Source: Arthrobotrys musiformis
Lineage: Eukaryota > Ascomycota > Orbiliomycetes > Orbiliales > Orbiliaceae
Assembly: GCA_036971715.1 (NCBI GenBank)
Contig: JAVHJL010000003.1
Span: 124,001 to 188,000 of the forward strand
DNA length: 64,000 bases
Direction of reading: 5' to 3'
Below, piece after piece: positions 36,803 through 50,000 of the stretch. Position numbers and translations under genes: made by a program. The first letter of the stretch is position 1. Every line of letters begins with the position of its first letter. Below the pieces are notes generated by a model. That model was not told the origin of the DNA. It ran no database searches and saw only the letters and a list, made by a program, of their open reading frames with translations.

Positions 36803-39411
36803 ATGTCAACCTCGAATCCGAATCCGCCATGGCCTATCCGACAATACGACGGAGCGGCCATCGGAAAGAAACGTCGTTATACTCCGAAATCTTCTTGGGA
36901 TCATATCAAACCCTTCGTTTCTGAGGAAATAAAGAAAGGAACACCCCATAAAACAATCATTGCAGATTTGGGGAGGCGAGGGATAAATATTGAGTATGTT
37001 TAATTCCAAGTTGCAGTTGATTTTACTTTATAAATGTATATGGAATTATATGACAGGTTCTAACTACATCTTATTCTGCGAAGGGAAAATCAATTCAAAC
37101 GACTCGTTAAGGATTTAGGCCTATCGGATCGAAATTTGCAGCAGAGACATCGAAAGCATATATTCCAAATCGAGAGACGGGCCCTGAAGAAGGGCATTGA
37201 AATACGGCGATGGCGGTTCACAGACACTAGACAAGTGGTGAAGAAAAGCCAGCTGGACAGGATATTGAGAAGTGATGGAAAGGAGTTCGAAGGTACGCAC
37301 TCAGATGCCCACAACTAGACTCAGGAAACGCTTGTTTCCGTAGCTTCGAGTTTGTTCTCTTCGCTAACAGAATTATGTTGGTAGACGTCGTGTCCAGTCC
37401 TGGGATGTTGGCACCATCCCCATTAGACACCCTCGAATCTATGGCTAGCCCTTTGGACACAAACCCTGATACCCACGTCGGGGAAAGCGAAGGGCCTACA
37501 ATGGGAACTTGCAATTATGCCATTCAAGACCGGCTACCTACCCACGATGAAGAAAACACTCCCGCCATCCCGAGCCCCTCACCCCAATCCGAACCACAAT
37601 ACAATGTCGCCAGCGAAGGAATCTCCGAGGCTACTAATCCGGCTGATACCAAACCCCACAAAACTGGAGCTGAAGGGCTTGAAACCCTCGAATCCAAGAC
37701 TGCCACTGAACCAGGGATTGTCAACGAATCCATTCTTCAATCTTTCTGTGATGATTTGCAGCAGTGCATTGAATCCACACTCAAGGAGTCTCCATGCACT
37801 CCGGATCAAGATATCCTGGATACTTTGACGCCGCAGGAGCTTGTCGAATATCTCTCACAGGTATTCAGGCAGAATCTAAAGGGTCGGATGGATAGTCAGA
37901 TCAATATAGCAAAAGAATACCTCAGCGTCATCGATTCTCTACAGCGCGAACTGAATATATCCCGCAAGCAAGCCGAAACGTCGGTATTCGAACATATGTA
38001 TTCTTCCAAGATGCCAACAGAGCAAATACTTAGCGTTGCACACTGGGAAAGTTCTAGCATGCCCGTCTATAAATACTGTGAGGAAATTAAGCTCGTATTT
38101 ATAGAAAACCGCGAGCGTAAACAGCCAAGCCCGGAAATGGTAAAGATTTACAACGAAATTCTCCTCCCTTACTTCTACGCGAACATTCGAAACCTCTGGA
38201 AATCAGTCGGGTCGGAATCCGCCACATTTCGATCTCGTAGTGGTGATAAAATCGTATTTGACGATTTTGACCGGATGCTGTTTCGGGAATATGTTTGCCA
38301 TTTGCCCTATGTTTGGAACGAATTAACCTCGAATCCAGAGAGCGAATATGGGAATTTCTTCCTTCTTTCACATGCATTGAAATTCTTTTTAGATTTTTCG
38401 CGGTGCTACGACACGAATTTGTGCCGATCCTCCGTTTCCCTGGGATCTAAGTGGTCAGGTACCCAGCCTCCTGCAAGACCTATTGAGGTCGTACTGGAAT
38501 TGCTACTATATTCTCGTGGCATCCTTGCCGGTAATCACGACGAACCTGCAGTTGTACACACGATTAGGAGCGTGAACGATTATATAGACGGTATCGAACG
38601 GGGAGTCACGTTTTCTCGAAATCCGACTTCTATGTTAATTGATAATATAAGAACTGCTGTGGATTCATACGGTCGCGATATTAGGACGACTACGGCTATT
38701 TTGCAATATTTGAGATTCGTCAAATACTTTTCGGACTGTATGCTTGTACAAAAAGCCGAAAATCACATATTTTCTCAACGGGAAGAAGCTGTCTATCAAT
38801 CCTTGGTCCGCAACGCCAAGGAGTTTAACCATCGAGCAGCTGCGTGTCTAAAACAAACACCCCCTCTACACTTTCCAAGTGACATTTCCACGATTTCCGT
38901 TGTTGTCGAAGCCGCTGAGTGTGCAATCGATATGCGCTTACCTGGAACTGGCCTGAGAGTCTTAAGTCTAGCCAAAGACATAATATCAACGGTGCTCCAA
39001 GAACTCCCTAAGTTAGACTCAAATAGATCGGAAGTCGTTAGACTCTCTGCAACATGTTGGTCGTTCCAAGAAGCCCAAGCTATTATTCATCTCCAATTGG
39101 GAGACTGTCTGAAAGCCATAGAGTCACTAAGAGTTATTTTACATTGCTCCGGTACAAACACACGCTTTTTCGAGAACTACGGAAAAAATGTTACAGATAG
39201 CTTAGTGGCCACCCTAACTGCCCGAGGCCTAGTACGATACACCGAGCCTATGTTGGAGCGAGTTCTGAGGGTGTGCGAGCAAAAGAACAATCCGGAACAA
39301 AATCCTTTTTACCGTTCCCTCCTCTTTGCCGTCGGATCTGCAGCATTTAGGCTCTATATCGAGGATAACAAGCCAGTTGTCTCAAGGATAACGCCATTTG
39401 CGGATAGATAA
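36803..39411 (+). CDS. Clr5-like domain protein (fungal, possibly DNA-binding)
   Basis: Three exons: 36803-36993, 37084-37292 and 37385-39411 (808 aa). Intron 1 has a GTATGT donor and a CTAAC branch point, intron 2 a GTACGC donor and a GCTAAC branch point. The N-terminal ~90 residues (SSWDHIKPFVSEEIKKGTPH..., then ENQFKRLVKDLGLSDRN) resemble the fungal Clr5-type domain, with a W start, a KKG-type turn, an R-(x)-L pattern and a basic helix continuing to residue ~120. Clr5 proteins are implicated in chromatin or DNA binding in fungi. Residues about 135-230 are Pro/Ser/Glu-rich and disordered. The remaining ~570 residues are helical with no motif I know. The domain call is by pattern only. Genes of this class are numerous and variable in Pezizomycotina. 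Confidence 0.6.
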
Positions 39412-40798
39412 AGTTGATATCTATGGATCCACATCGATGACTATGTACTAGTGGGGCTTGTCTGATCAGTTTACCATCTGGAGTATCTTGCGCCGAGGAT
39501 TTATTCTTTCATTCCCGTTCCTACCATCCCGTACACTCGTTATATGTATACGCTGATCTTTGTCCATGTACTTCGCCTTTATAAATTTATAATACTTCAA
39601 GGATTTCTCTTGCTATAGCACCCTATCTGTACACCGCATATAGATATCAAACATGCTTTCCAAATATTAGTCCACTAGGGCACCGATGGCGCTTTTTGCC
39701 AGTCTGAATTATCCGACTTTGGAAACACACACCCTTAATACCTTAGCGACTTCCGTCCTCGACTTTCTACCGAGATCAGAAATGCGAAGTAAAAAATTCC
39801 TTCCTAAAGAAAGAACCACTGTCTGTGATGTTTGATTTACCGAATGGCATCAGCTTGTATGCGAAGTAGCAGCGGTAATGGGTAGATATCCAAAACATCT
39901 AGTCCAAACGTTGAGTTACGTCGACATTACTTCTACCGCCCAAAAAAATCTTAAACAAAAATTACACCAAAAAAGCTAAAACCAGGAGCAAGTTCCATCC
40001 GTCTACATGCACTAAGATTAGGAAACACGTATAGAAGCCAGCCGGTTTTGTAACTGAAACTGAAAACTCGATGGCCCCAACTGCACCGGCTTGCAAAATA
40101 TGTTGTGCCACCACATCCTCGTTGGACTTTTTGCGGTTACACAACGCTAAGACCCAAATCGACGCGTCAGTCTTGGCACCAAGTTTCAAACGTCATGACC
40201 TCGAGTCGCGCTACAGCCACACGCACATATATGCTACACACTCTTCGATCGAATATCGCATTGCATTGATCACCTGTAGCTACGGGAAACGCCATCGATT
40301 CTCATCGAGCCTGATCTACTTTTAAATTCCTGGAATAATTGGTACCCGTCTGTTTGTTAATTAAATCCGGCACGGAATTCCTTCTTTTATTCTCTGAAAT
40401 AGCTAGTTACAGGGGCTATGAAGAAGGAATAAACATGAAAGAACAGCCGATATGCCCTCTAGCTACTTACAAATAGCTCGAGTTTACTATTAGGAAAGCG
40501 TGGGGGGGAGGTTGGTTAAAAGGATGAGGCGGGAGCTCAGGGGTAAAGTTATAAAGAGAAAGAATAATAAATAGTAAGGTAAGAAAGCCAATGTCACTTT
40601 GTGGCCGGTGGTAGCGGGATTAATGACACTGGGAATCAAAGGAAAAATACGGAAAGGAGTTATTGCAGAATTGCCCTGTCCCTGCAAGCTATGGCTCTAT
40701 CAGAGAGTCAGAAGTCGGTGGATTTTCGGAAAGCGTGTAAATGGGAATTAATCGTGTTTGAAGAACACAGAAAGGTCTCATCGGAAGAACTTCCTTAA
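39412..40798. other. Convergent intergenic region, no gene seen
   Basis: Lies between convergent genes. The frame at 40071-40325 is short, Cys/Ser-rich at its start and has no homologue I recognise. Nothing else stands out. Confidence 0.5.
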
Positions 40799-43025
40799 CT
40801 ACTTGCGTCTTCTGGATTCCTTCTTCCCTTGCGGCGCTTTGCCGGCCTCGTCTCCCTCCAGAGCATTCCTCGACGACGGTCCGGCTCTTGACAACGATCC
40901 TCGAGCTTGTTCAGGCTCCCGACCAACCTCCAAAGGCTTAGCTTCCTCCGGTTGAGCGGTTCTCTTACTGCGGCGCGAGAGAGATGGGTCAATAGCTAAC
41001 TCATCGATGGGGACACGTAGCCCCAAATCATCTTCCAACAAGCCTAACTCTAAATCGACCGCTCGCCTTCTCAAGCCGTATTCACCTCTGATCTTCTCAA
41101 GATTCGCGTTGAATTCCGGATCATCGAAAAGATCATCAAAGTACGCGAGGTTAGCTAGAGTGGCCTCTCTAGAAGCTATGCTACGAGGGCGGCTTGAATA
41201 GCGCAAATGCCATGATTTGGACAAAGGGATATTCTTTCTTAGCCTGCGATCCATTTTTCTCTTAGCCCTTTTCACCTGTCTCAAGTGATCCTGCTTCTGC
41301 TCGGGCGTTTCGTCAAGATGAATCTCCGGAGTGGGTGACCTAGTGGCAAGCCTAGTGCCTCGTAGGTATGTGATTTCGTCCGGATCTGAAGGGAAAGAAC
41401 TGAAAAATGGATCGGTGGTCGACAGTGGGCGGGTGTTGGGATTGTTCATAAAATAGGCCTTGGGTACGATGGCTTCAAAATATCCCTTAGAAGCCGAAAA
41501 GCGAAAGGTTGGATCGTGCGAGGAAGAGGTGGCGGCGGGGTGTGATTTGTGAACACCCCGGGGATGATGGTGCTGGCGGGTTCCAGATTTCATCTCCCCG
41601 TAACTCGGAGCCGTATCGCGATTCTGACGCTGTTTCCCTTTTTTGGTTGCTGAACCACTGACATGTTCGGCCGTGGACGATGGGTATAGCAAATGGAATA
41701 ACTCCATGCTTTCAACACTTAAACTGCCAGAAGCTGTAGAGGTCTGTTTACAAGTAAGCTTTATGTCTCTGTCGATACGTTCCAAATGCGTGGGTACTCA
41801 CTGAATCATGTTGTTGGAGATAACTGATAGCTTCCAAGTCTCGCGCCACATCCAAGGACGCCTGAATCGAGTTTTCTCGCATAGTTGGATGTAATCCTTG
41901 GGCTCCACTATTCGAACTTCCAGAGCCATGAAAATTAATGTCCATAGCCCCGCGACGCCGGCGAGGATCCCCTGATGGACCGGCGCGATCGGAACGGCGT
42001 CCTAAGGAAGGGAATTTGGATGTTTCTGAGCGGATAGAAGTTACAGTTGGAACAGCTCCTACCGATGGTGGGGGCTGCCAGCTGGAGTTTGCGCCTCCCT
42101 TGTGAGAAGCTGGTGGTACTGGTGGAGGCCCGAGACGCGGATGTCGTGGTACCGTAGGGTCTGGCGGAACAATCGCAAAATCTGGGTTCTGACGAGCTGA
42201 ATGACTTGTGACTTGATTAGTAGGCCTGTAGCCCGGGGGTGGGACTGGTGGTGGACCAAGTCTGCTCGGTCTTTGGGCGGTGTGCGGCGGGTTGATAGAC
42301 GGAGACGACGGAGAGATTTCAGATGACAATGAAGGAATTGCGTTATGCAATCCACGGTGGCTCCTCCCCGGGTCTATCCGGAACTCCTCCCAAGACCTTT
42401 CATCCCAGATATCATCCTCGGCTGAAGGAGGCGGTGGAAGCGGCTTGAAGAGACTTTCTTGTGGGATTCCAGAACTTCGAACATCGCGTCGTTGTTCAAC
42501 TTGAAATTGAGGAGGGCAGTATGCGGGGTACCCCTGGGGAAGGGGAGCTGGATGTTGGATAGTACCGGCAAATGAGTTAGGGAAGTCTACCCCGACACCC
42601 TGTGAGCGGTCCCTGGGCGCTTCAGAGGTTATTCCATCATGTAGCCAATGATTGCTAGCCGAAGTTGTATGTCCTCCTGGGTGGTGGGAATGGGGAGAGT
42701 TGTGAGTATTAGATTGTGACATCTGGTCACTAGCAGATGATTCTCCCGTCGTCCTTATGTGTGACGACATCTCATAGATTCGGCCTAAGAGGTCGGGTTG
42801 CACAGCTCCAAGTGGTGGCTGCACTAGTTGAGGATCAAGATTCGAGGTGGCAGCAACTGAGAACTCAGAGGCAGCTGCAGCTGCAGCTGACTGGCCTTGC
42901 GTAACTAAAGAACCTGGGCTCGCTGTCTGTCGCTGGCGACGCTTTGGCTCCGGCGAATCCCCTTCAGGCCTTTTCGGTTCTTCAGAAGGGCAATCCTTCT
43001 GATATCTTCTCTTCTGAACCGGCAT
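40799..43025 (-). CDS. Long disordered Pro/Ser-rich protein of unknown function
   Basis: Two exons on the minus strand: 43025-41802 and 41743-40799 (722 aa). The intron has a GTGAGT donor and an AAACAG acceptor. The N-terminus is basic (MPVQKRRYQKD...EPKRRQRQ) and looks like a nuclear localisation sequence. Residues about 30-380 are disordered and rich in Pro, Ser, His and Gln, with a repeated RLGPPPVPP motif (two copies) that may bind SH3 or EVH1 domains. The C-terminal half has a charged helical region with basic (VKRAKRKMDRRLRKNIP) and acidic (YFDDLFDDPEFNANLEKIRGEYGLRRR) stretches. No known domain is seen. A nuclear or scaffold role is a guess. Confidence 0.65.
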
Positions 43026-45330
43026 TATTCACTAGAGCAGAGCTGGCATAGTTCGAAGAGGCAAATAATGAACTTGACAGTTTTTGACACCGACTCTATC
43101 TCAAACACCAGCCGTAGCAACTAAGCTGCAACGGTCAGGACGAGATGAAGGATCAGTAAAATTTGATGAGGGTGGTGATGATTATATGGCTATGGAGGTG
43201 GCAATGACGACTTCAGGATTAGTGTGTATTGTTTGTAAAGGTTAGGGAATAGGGAATATTGGAGGTTACCTTTGTTGAAGTGTTGGAGGTGAGGACCACG
43301 ATCAGCTTGTCGTTGTTTCATACACAAGTACGAGTGAAACAACAAACTTGCGGTCCACCTGGCGATGACGACACCGATGATGAAGAGTGCAACAGTGACC
43401 AGGAACACGAATTGATGGAAACGGCACTGAAGTACTTACGAGACGAGAGTACCAAGCTGATGAAACGGCGGCTATTATGCAAAGGGAGGGGTGGGAATAG
43501 GGATGATGATGATGATTATGGTGATAATAATGTTGATGATGAGGAAGGTGGTAGGAAGATGAGGAGAGGTTGAAGGGTGTAGGTGGATGAGGAGGATGAG
43601 AAGGAGGAGGAGGAGGAGGAGGATGTAGGAAGGAGTGAAGAGTGGGAGGAGGAGGAGGACAGGAACACAGTCTTGAGCAATCATGGTAGCCGTTGTCATG
43701 CGCAAAATGCATGCAGCGTCCCGGGACTGCTGTGCAACCTTCCTAGGGTTGAGACCCGGTATCTCTGCGGAATGATATCGGCGGGCGCTCTGCGGAGCTC
43801 TGCTCTGTTTGAGTATCTCATTATATTATACGTACAGATACTCACCTCTCAGTGTTATACTTAGGCACTTACTTATATGCGTATGATCAAGTGGCTAGGA
43901 AAGCCCTTGAGCTTTGGGTATCATCAGCTGCCAATTAGTCAGGAGGTTTCTCTATTTTGCTGCTTCCCATGTCTCAGGTTTTGAGGGTCTCGAATATATC
44001 GAATATCTCGGATCACATTCGAATTACCTCAGAAATCTGGCGGTGCAAAGGGCACTTTGTTGCATTTTTGATAGGACAACTCAGGATTCTCGGCCTATAA
44101 TTGAATTGGCCTTTTATGTTTGCATTCTAGACCATGGACCATGATCAACGGTGCCCTTAAATAGGCATTAGCATACTAGTACTATAGTAATCGATATATA
44201 TTGATGTATAAATTATATAATTATATAAATATTAAATGCTGAGATCGGGAAATTTGAGACATTGGGATTCGAGCTTCTGTGGCATATCTAGGTACGCATA
44301 AAAGTACGAAATTAGTAGGAGCATATGCGCCCCAATATAATAGGGGCGAGTCGACTAGTCCGGATTCTGGGGTAGACTACACTGTATGTATTGTCAGAAG
44401 ATCAAATTTCGAAATTTTAAAAGCAGCTGCAGGGTTGATGCTTCGACCATAACTACCAGGTACTAGCCAGTTCTCGGCCCGGTCTATTTAAACTTATCCC
44501 TGTCATTCCGATACATGTACGTGCGTGTCACCCGTGCACCTTTCTAGAACATATTTTTGCATCGGCACTACCGGATCCATGGCATCCACAAAAACTAAAA
44601 CGATGAAGACTCAGTACTGCAGTACGTATACCTTTTGTGACACCTGAACACGGGTTTTGTATACAACATGATGTCTTACAGAGTGTTGTTTTGCGCGTGC
44701 GCTCAAAATTTATATATAAGTTACGAGCCTATCGGGACCACGGGATTGACAGCTGTCATTGTCCCACCTTGCCAAGTGATACCTCAGGTCGATATCAACT
44801 TTGAACCACAGAAATCAAGGAAGAAAAACAAAATAAAAGCACAGTAATACGTATCGTATTCTTCTTCCAACATTGGAGGTTGTATCAACTGAGGCTTAGA
44901 GGGTCCGCGGATACTTCTCCTATTGGGCTTCACAAGGTGATTCTCACAAGAGCAAACGATACATCCCTTCACCAGTGTCACCTAACTACTCGAGACTCAC
45001 TCCGCTCTAGGAATGGTGTCCGTGGCTGTTATCAAATCTCCCGTCAACGTCTATAAGAAAGCGAGATACTACCAAAACTAAACCGAAACCCAACCAACCC
45101 AACTCTAACTCGCCAGTTTACTTGATCAATAGACTTTGGATTTATCTCGTATCTCATCGGTCCTCTTATCCAGCCTATCCACCGCACCTGTTCTAATTCT
45201 CAATTTTTATTTGATCAGATATTCTGATATTCTTCCAAGTTTACCAATTACCTTCATCGTGCTTCCTTTTCCTTTTTTTTTTTTTTTAGACAAAATAAAA
45301 AAAATCTCCAGAAATTTAAAGCCGCCTGCC
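43026..45330. other. Divergent intergenic region with GAT/GAG microsatellites
   Basis: A long GAT/GAG-rich block lies at about 43490-43670. Frames there are Asp/Glu- or Pro/His-rich repeat translations and are not called. Between 43700 and 45000 I see no gene. A T-tract followed by TTTAG at about 45275-45289 could be a 5' UTR intron acceptor for the next gene. Confidence 0.5.
43490..43670. repeat. GAT/GAG-rich microsatellite block
   Basis: Imperfect GAT, GGT and GAG triplet runs covering about 180 bases in the upstream (leader) side of the disordered-protein gene. On its coding strand they read as CTC/ATC pyrimidine-rich sequence. Confidence 0.8.
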
Positions 45331-47094
45331 ATGGGGAATGCCAACTCGAAATATCACCCAAGTCAGATGCAACCCGTGACCCTCTGTTGGAATGACGAAC
45401 TCATTGGCTCTTGCACCCTCTCTGAGCTCCACCGCAACTTCCCTCGCCTCCGTCGTGGTTTCCATAACTTCGACCCCAGAGGTGACCGCCACTCTCGTAG
45501 CCTCGGGCAGGTAACCATAGTTTACGACCTTGCCCCCTTGCGAGATGTCGTTCTCTGGGCCCGTTCCCCAGAACCACAGCCCGATGAAGCTCGTCTTGTC
45601 TCTCCCACTCGATTTGGCGGCAGTGAGGCTCTAAGAATTGTAGTCTTCACTTTATTCCGTCGTATCAAAAACGGCCAGACGTATAATGTTCGTGCAGCCT
45701 TAACCGAAGCTTTTGCGGCTGGCTATCCCTTCCGCCACGAATTCGGTCCCAGGGACCGAGAGCGTGAACTTCAACCCCGTCAAATCTCCCAATACAATAC
45801 TGACGAAGACCTCGGTCTTCGCGATATCTCCGCCTACCTCACGCTGCTAGAATCCTTCGTCGAGGTCTCGCTCGTTCTTGAGTGTCTCGACAATGGCCAA
45901 AACCCTACGCGTGAACATATTGAAAACGCATACCTCAAATACCGCAAACACATCAAGCACAATATTTCAAACATTGAGGAATCTCTCCGCTTCCTCCGTC
46001 TTGGTGATCTTCTAGCCCATACACAAATGATGCAGGACTTCACTTTCCCTGTGCTGTCCTCCTACGATACACTTTTCAAGCGGTATAATTCAAATTCCCA
46101 CAACATAACCTTCGCTCAATATGGGGAGCGGCAATGGAATCTCTCCCGCCGTCTATGCGATTACTTGGAGTTGGAACATAACGAGTTCCAAAAACGAAAA
46201 AAGGCCCGCGAAGCGGCTATCCTAGCTGAAACCCCGCGCTCACATATGGGAGGGGGTCTAGAAGAGAATCTCCCAATGGTTCCATACGAAGACTCTCAGT
46301 CCCTCGAAAACAGTGTCTTCTTGACTCTAAGCCCTCAGGTCCTTCAAAAAATCATAGAAAGCTCACCGGTCACCGTCGACCCAGCTCAATCCGCATACCA
46401 AATAACCTCGCCCGAGCATCCAACTGCCCCACAGCTTCAAATCACCAGCACCAGCGGCAATAACCACAAAGATCATAGCTACGACCACATAGTAATTCAA
46501 CTTCGCATATTCCAAAATCCTTCAAAGCATTCCCTGGGCATGCAGAACGACCGCATAACCCCCTCTCACACGCCCATCCCGTCCCGCCGCGGCTCTCCAG
46601 CCCCATCAGAATACTTCTTCGGTCCGCATCAAGACCACCATGGCTTCCCTCGGTCAGGCAACATGCCCAATGGTGCCCACGGCGGCATGGGAATGGGTGG
46701 TAGATCAGGCCTTAATAGAAATAACACTTTCCACACTCTAGACGACTACGGATTCCCAGCGACTCCCCGTCCTGGTCGCGATGACTTCGACGGTGGTGAA
46801 CACAGAAGGTTCAACAAGGACGACCGTTTCCGCGGTCGACGGATGCCAGGCGGCCTCGACGATCTTGGAATTGGGCTGGGTATTGACGGTGGCAGGTTTG
46901 ATGGGTTGGGAAGGGAAGGTATGATGGGAATGCACGGGTTTGATGTGCAAACTATAGTGGCCAGGATGATGGCTCAAGCCGTGAGGGAGGAGAAGAAGAG
47001 GGAGTATGTGATGCCGTGGCAGAGGAATGGGGGGTCTGGACCTGTGAACGGTCAAAAGTTGATTGGATATACAGGTGGAGAAGGATATAGATGA
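45331..47094 (+). CDS. Predicted N-myristoylated protein of unknown function
   Basis: Single exon, 587 aa. The protein starts MGNANSKYH, which fits the N-myristoyltransferase consensus (Gly2, Ser6, Lys7), so membrane attachment is predicted. Residues about 10-310 form a compact, conserved-looking domain with TLCWNDELIGSCTLSEL near the start and long amphipathic helices. The C-terminal ~200 residues are disordered and Gly/His/Pro/Arg-rich, ending in YVMPWQRNGG-type sequence. The frame is open upstream to 45136, but that part is a hydrophobic poly-Phe stretch made by a T-tract and would hide Gly2; ATG 45331 is therefore preferred. The family is fungal and unnamed as far as I can tell. Confidence 0.75.
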   Translation: MGNANSKYHPSQMQPVTLCWNDELIGSCTLSELHRNFPRLRRGFHNFDPRGDRHSRSLGQVTIVYDLAPLRDVVLWARSPEPQPDEARLVSPTRFGGSEALRIVVFTLFRRIKNGQTYNVRAALTEAFAAGYPFRHEFGPRDRERELQPRQISQYNTDEDLGLRDISAYLTLLESFVEVSLVLECLDNGQNPTREHIENAYLKYRKHIKHNISNIEESLRFLRLGDLLAHTQMMQDFTFPVLSSYDTLFKRYNSNSHNITFAQYGERQWNLSRRLCDYLELEHNEFQKRKKAREAAILAETPRSHMGGGLEENLPMVPYEDSQSLENSVFLTLSPQVLQKIIESSPVTVDPAQSAYQITSPEHPTAPQLQITSTSGNNHKDHSYDHIVIQLRIFQNPSKHSLGMQNDRITPSHTPIPSRRGSPAPSEYFFGPHQDHHGFPRSGNMPNGAHGGMGMGGRSGLNRNNTFHTLDDYGFPATPRPGRDDFDGGEHRRFNKDDRFRGRRMPGGLDDLGIGLGIDGGRFDGLGREGMMGMHGFDVQTIVARMMAQAVREEKKREYVMPWQRNGGSGPVNGQKLIGYTGGEGYR

Positions 47095-50000
47095 GTCAAT
47101 CCGCCGCTCCTTTTACTTTTTTCTTTAAGTGCTTTATAATTAGTCTGCAGAAATTTCCTTTATCTTCGTTGTGGCCACTCAATTGGTTAGTTTTTGGAAA
47201 TCTATATCCTTTTTTGTAGATTACATGTGTAGTTCGTGGCTGTTCCTATTTGTACCTCAGTCTCAGAGCTCCGAACCTGTTATTACCTCAGGTGTCTAGG
47301 CTCGAGATTTCTTTCTTTCTTTTTTTTTTTTCCGTAATGCCTTTCCCGATCTATTTTTGTTTTTATTGTATCAATTGTTGTTCAATTGTGCGTGTTTAAG
47401 ATAATTTGCAATGTACCACCTATTCTTCTTAAATTTCCAATAAATTGATGACGATGCTCGCCTCGTAATAAAAGACGTGTCTGGATATACCTCCACGATA
47501 GCGGTGCTAGTGCTATCAACCTGGCAATCGCCCACAGCCACGCACGTGCAATTCTCAGAATTCTGAGAATACACCTGCAGCGCTGTGTAGTCATTCGAGA
47601 TTGAATGAGCTCCTTCGCGAATTTGACCAAATCCAGACGCCAATTCAGGCCTCTGCGGCAGGGCGGAGAGTAGAATAAACATTCCAAACCTCGTGATATC
47701 GATATATATATCGCGCAAAGATTTACGCATTTTCCAGTATGTGCAGGGTACGCGACAAACTTTTACGAGTATAGCCAATTAAAATGAAATAGATGTCTAT
47801 TAACTGAACTAATTGGCTCTCTATACGAAGTGATAGTTGAACATACGTACATACGTAGCTAAGGAATATGTGATGCTATGCATTGCATAACAGCATGGCC
47901 GACGTACGTCTGCCGCATAACCGCCATTCAGTACCTATAGACAATCGTACGAGGATATAAATTCTTCAAATGACTCAACCGTAGGCCTTCGTATACCTCA
48001 CCTTCAATGCTGCTGCATAATCGCCTCCACACACAATGATCATTGGCCACAGGCCAATGCCCAATATGGAAAACCTGAGGCATCCCACGCTATGCAGCCT
48101 AAACCCAATAAATTAAGCTAATTGATATTCCTCGTCTCACTGCTTTGTGCAACCGTAAGCGACCGTATGTGCCCCTCCTTCTCCACATCCAGCGTTGCCC
48201 CTCACTTCATTACAGTGGGGGGCTGAAGCTAATTTTAATCTTGTAGGGCGAATTGAGGGGATAGGTTTAGTAAGGGGGAACATGAATGAGTCTCTATTGC
48301 ATTTGCATTGCCTTTGCATTACATGGTGCATATACATTACATTAGCGAAGATAGTTCGCAGGATTTTGTAAGTTCTAATTTACTTCTAGTTAGCCTTAAA
48401 TTATGATAGCTTGATTACGTTTCAAAGAACTCTTCAGTCGGTTGATTTGCCCCGAGGAAATGACCCAATTAGTTCATACGATAGGGCACACATTTGCTCC
48501 GTCGCCAGACTTCTCAACTGTGGGTCCGCCTGGAACGCTCTTAAACGCCTCTGAAACTGTCCCCCAGGACTACTGGCGATCCCCACACGAGGGAATATGC
48601 AGTCTCGAACTCCTCCTCGGCCTCCACAAGCTAGGCGTGCCTCCAGGTCCAGAACCCCATCGAAATATCATACAGGGTTATACGTAGCAGATTAATTATT
48701 GGCGGACAATTGTATTCTGCAATCTAAGCTTCTCTCGCATCCGCACGGACTTAGATTGCATACTATTCTCCAATATTTAGCCTCAGACTGGGTACGAGAC
48801 CAGCCTCAGAGCTAATCTTAGCACTAAGTCGAGTCGACTTCGGTCCTACAGACGACACCACTTTGAAACCCTGGCCCGCAAAAAAAAAAAGGTGGTAAGC
48901 TAGTAGATCTGGCCTGGGGTGGTCTGCGACACTTCCCAAGAGGGGGAAGAGGCCGAACGACCGGAACAGAATAATCAAGGCAAAGAAAACCGGGGTTGAC
49001 CATATGCATGGCCAGGTCAGTTGCCATTGTCAAAGATCCTAAATCTACAGACACACAATACCGGTTCGCCCACCCATGATCAAGCCAAAACAGAAGCCAC
49101 GCCAACCGCATGGGGGGGCTAGACTACCGAACCGCTATCTTGGGCAAAAGCGGGATGAAAAAAAAAAGAACGGGAGGAAAGAAGAAGCGGATAAACCATT
49201 TCCCGACATGCGACGTCAAAGAAACAACCACTCTCCGAGTATCGACTTGTGGTAATTTTATACGGAACAACGCAAAACCACGCGCCTTCAACAAAACCCG
49301 GCCGCGTGAGTTTCTTTGTGGCCGCTGCCACACAAACAACTTCCTAATCATGATCTCGACGGGGAGGAAGTTTCCGTGACTGCGCCAGGCTAGGCCAGGA
49401 TCCGACCCCGCTTCTGAGCCAAGCCATCAGCGAATATTTCCCAAATCGACGTTCGCCGCAGAGAGGATACACCATACATCGCATGCACTCGTGAGTCACC
49501 GTGTTTCGCGGTGGCAGCAGGCTAGCAACTTCATGTTTTCATGCTCTGGTTGCCTGCAATATCCTAGTCGCTGCTATTCCAAAAACGCAACGCGAAAAAC
49601 CCAACAAATGGTCTACCTGTCCGAGAATCTCTATTTGCTAGACATCGACTCCAGCTTTTGCTTTTTACCGAAGCATGCAAAGCCATTATTTCTTTTGAAA
49701 TCGTCCTCGTCGATATCATTGTAACGGCCATTTCCATGCAGACAATAGGGGGTTATCGCTGGGGCTGTTTCTGGAACTCGGATTGGCGAGACGAGAGGGC
49801 TCGGGATGCGGATGTTTTATCCACGATGGGAAACCTAAGATGGTCTAGAAGGAAGGCTGTGATGATTATTTCGCACGGCAAAGTACATGCACAGGCCGAA
49901 CTGCGAGGCGGGCACCATTAAAGTGAGGCACAGTGTTTGAGTGTTGCACCACCGTTGACATCGACAACCTATGTCCTGACGTTTCCTCGAATTGATTTGA

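Noticed and set aside
43302..43712. Pro/His-rich minus-strand frame
   Set aside because: It is a translation of the GAT/GAG microsatellite block and has no conserved content.
45136..45330. In-frame upstream extension of the myristoylated protein
   Set aside because: It contains a poly-Phe stretch from a T-tract, looks like 5' leader, and would mask the N-terminal glycine signal.
48781..48816. Sequence resembling part of 60948-60976 (shared GAGACCAG context)
   Set aside because: The match is too short to claim a dispersed repeat without a proper alignment.
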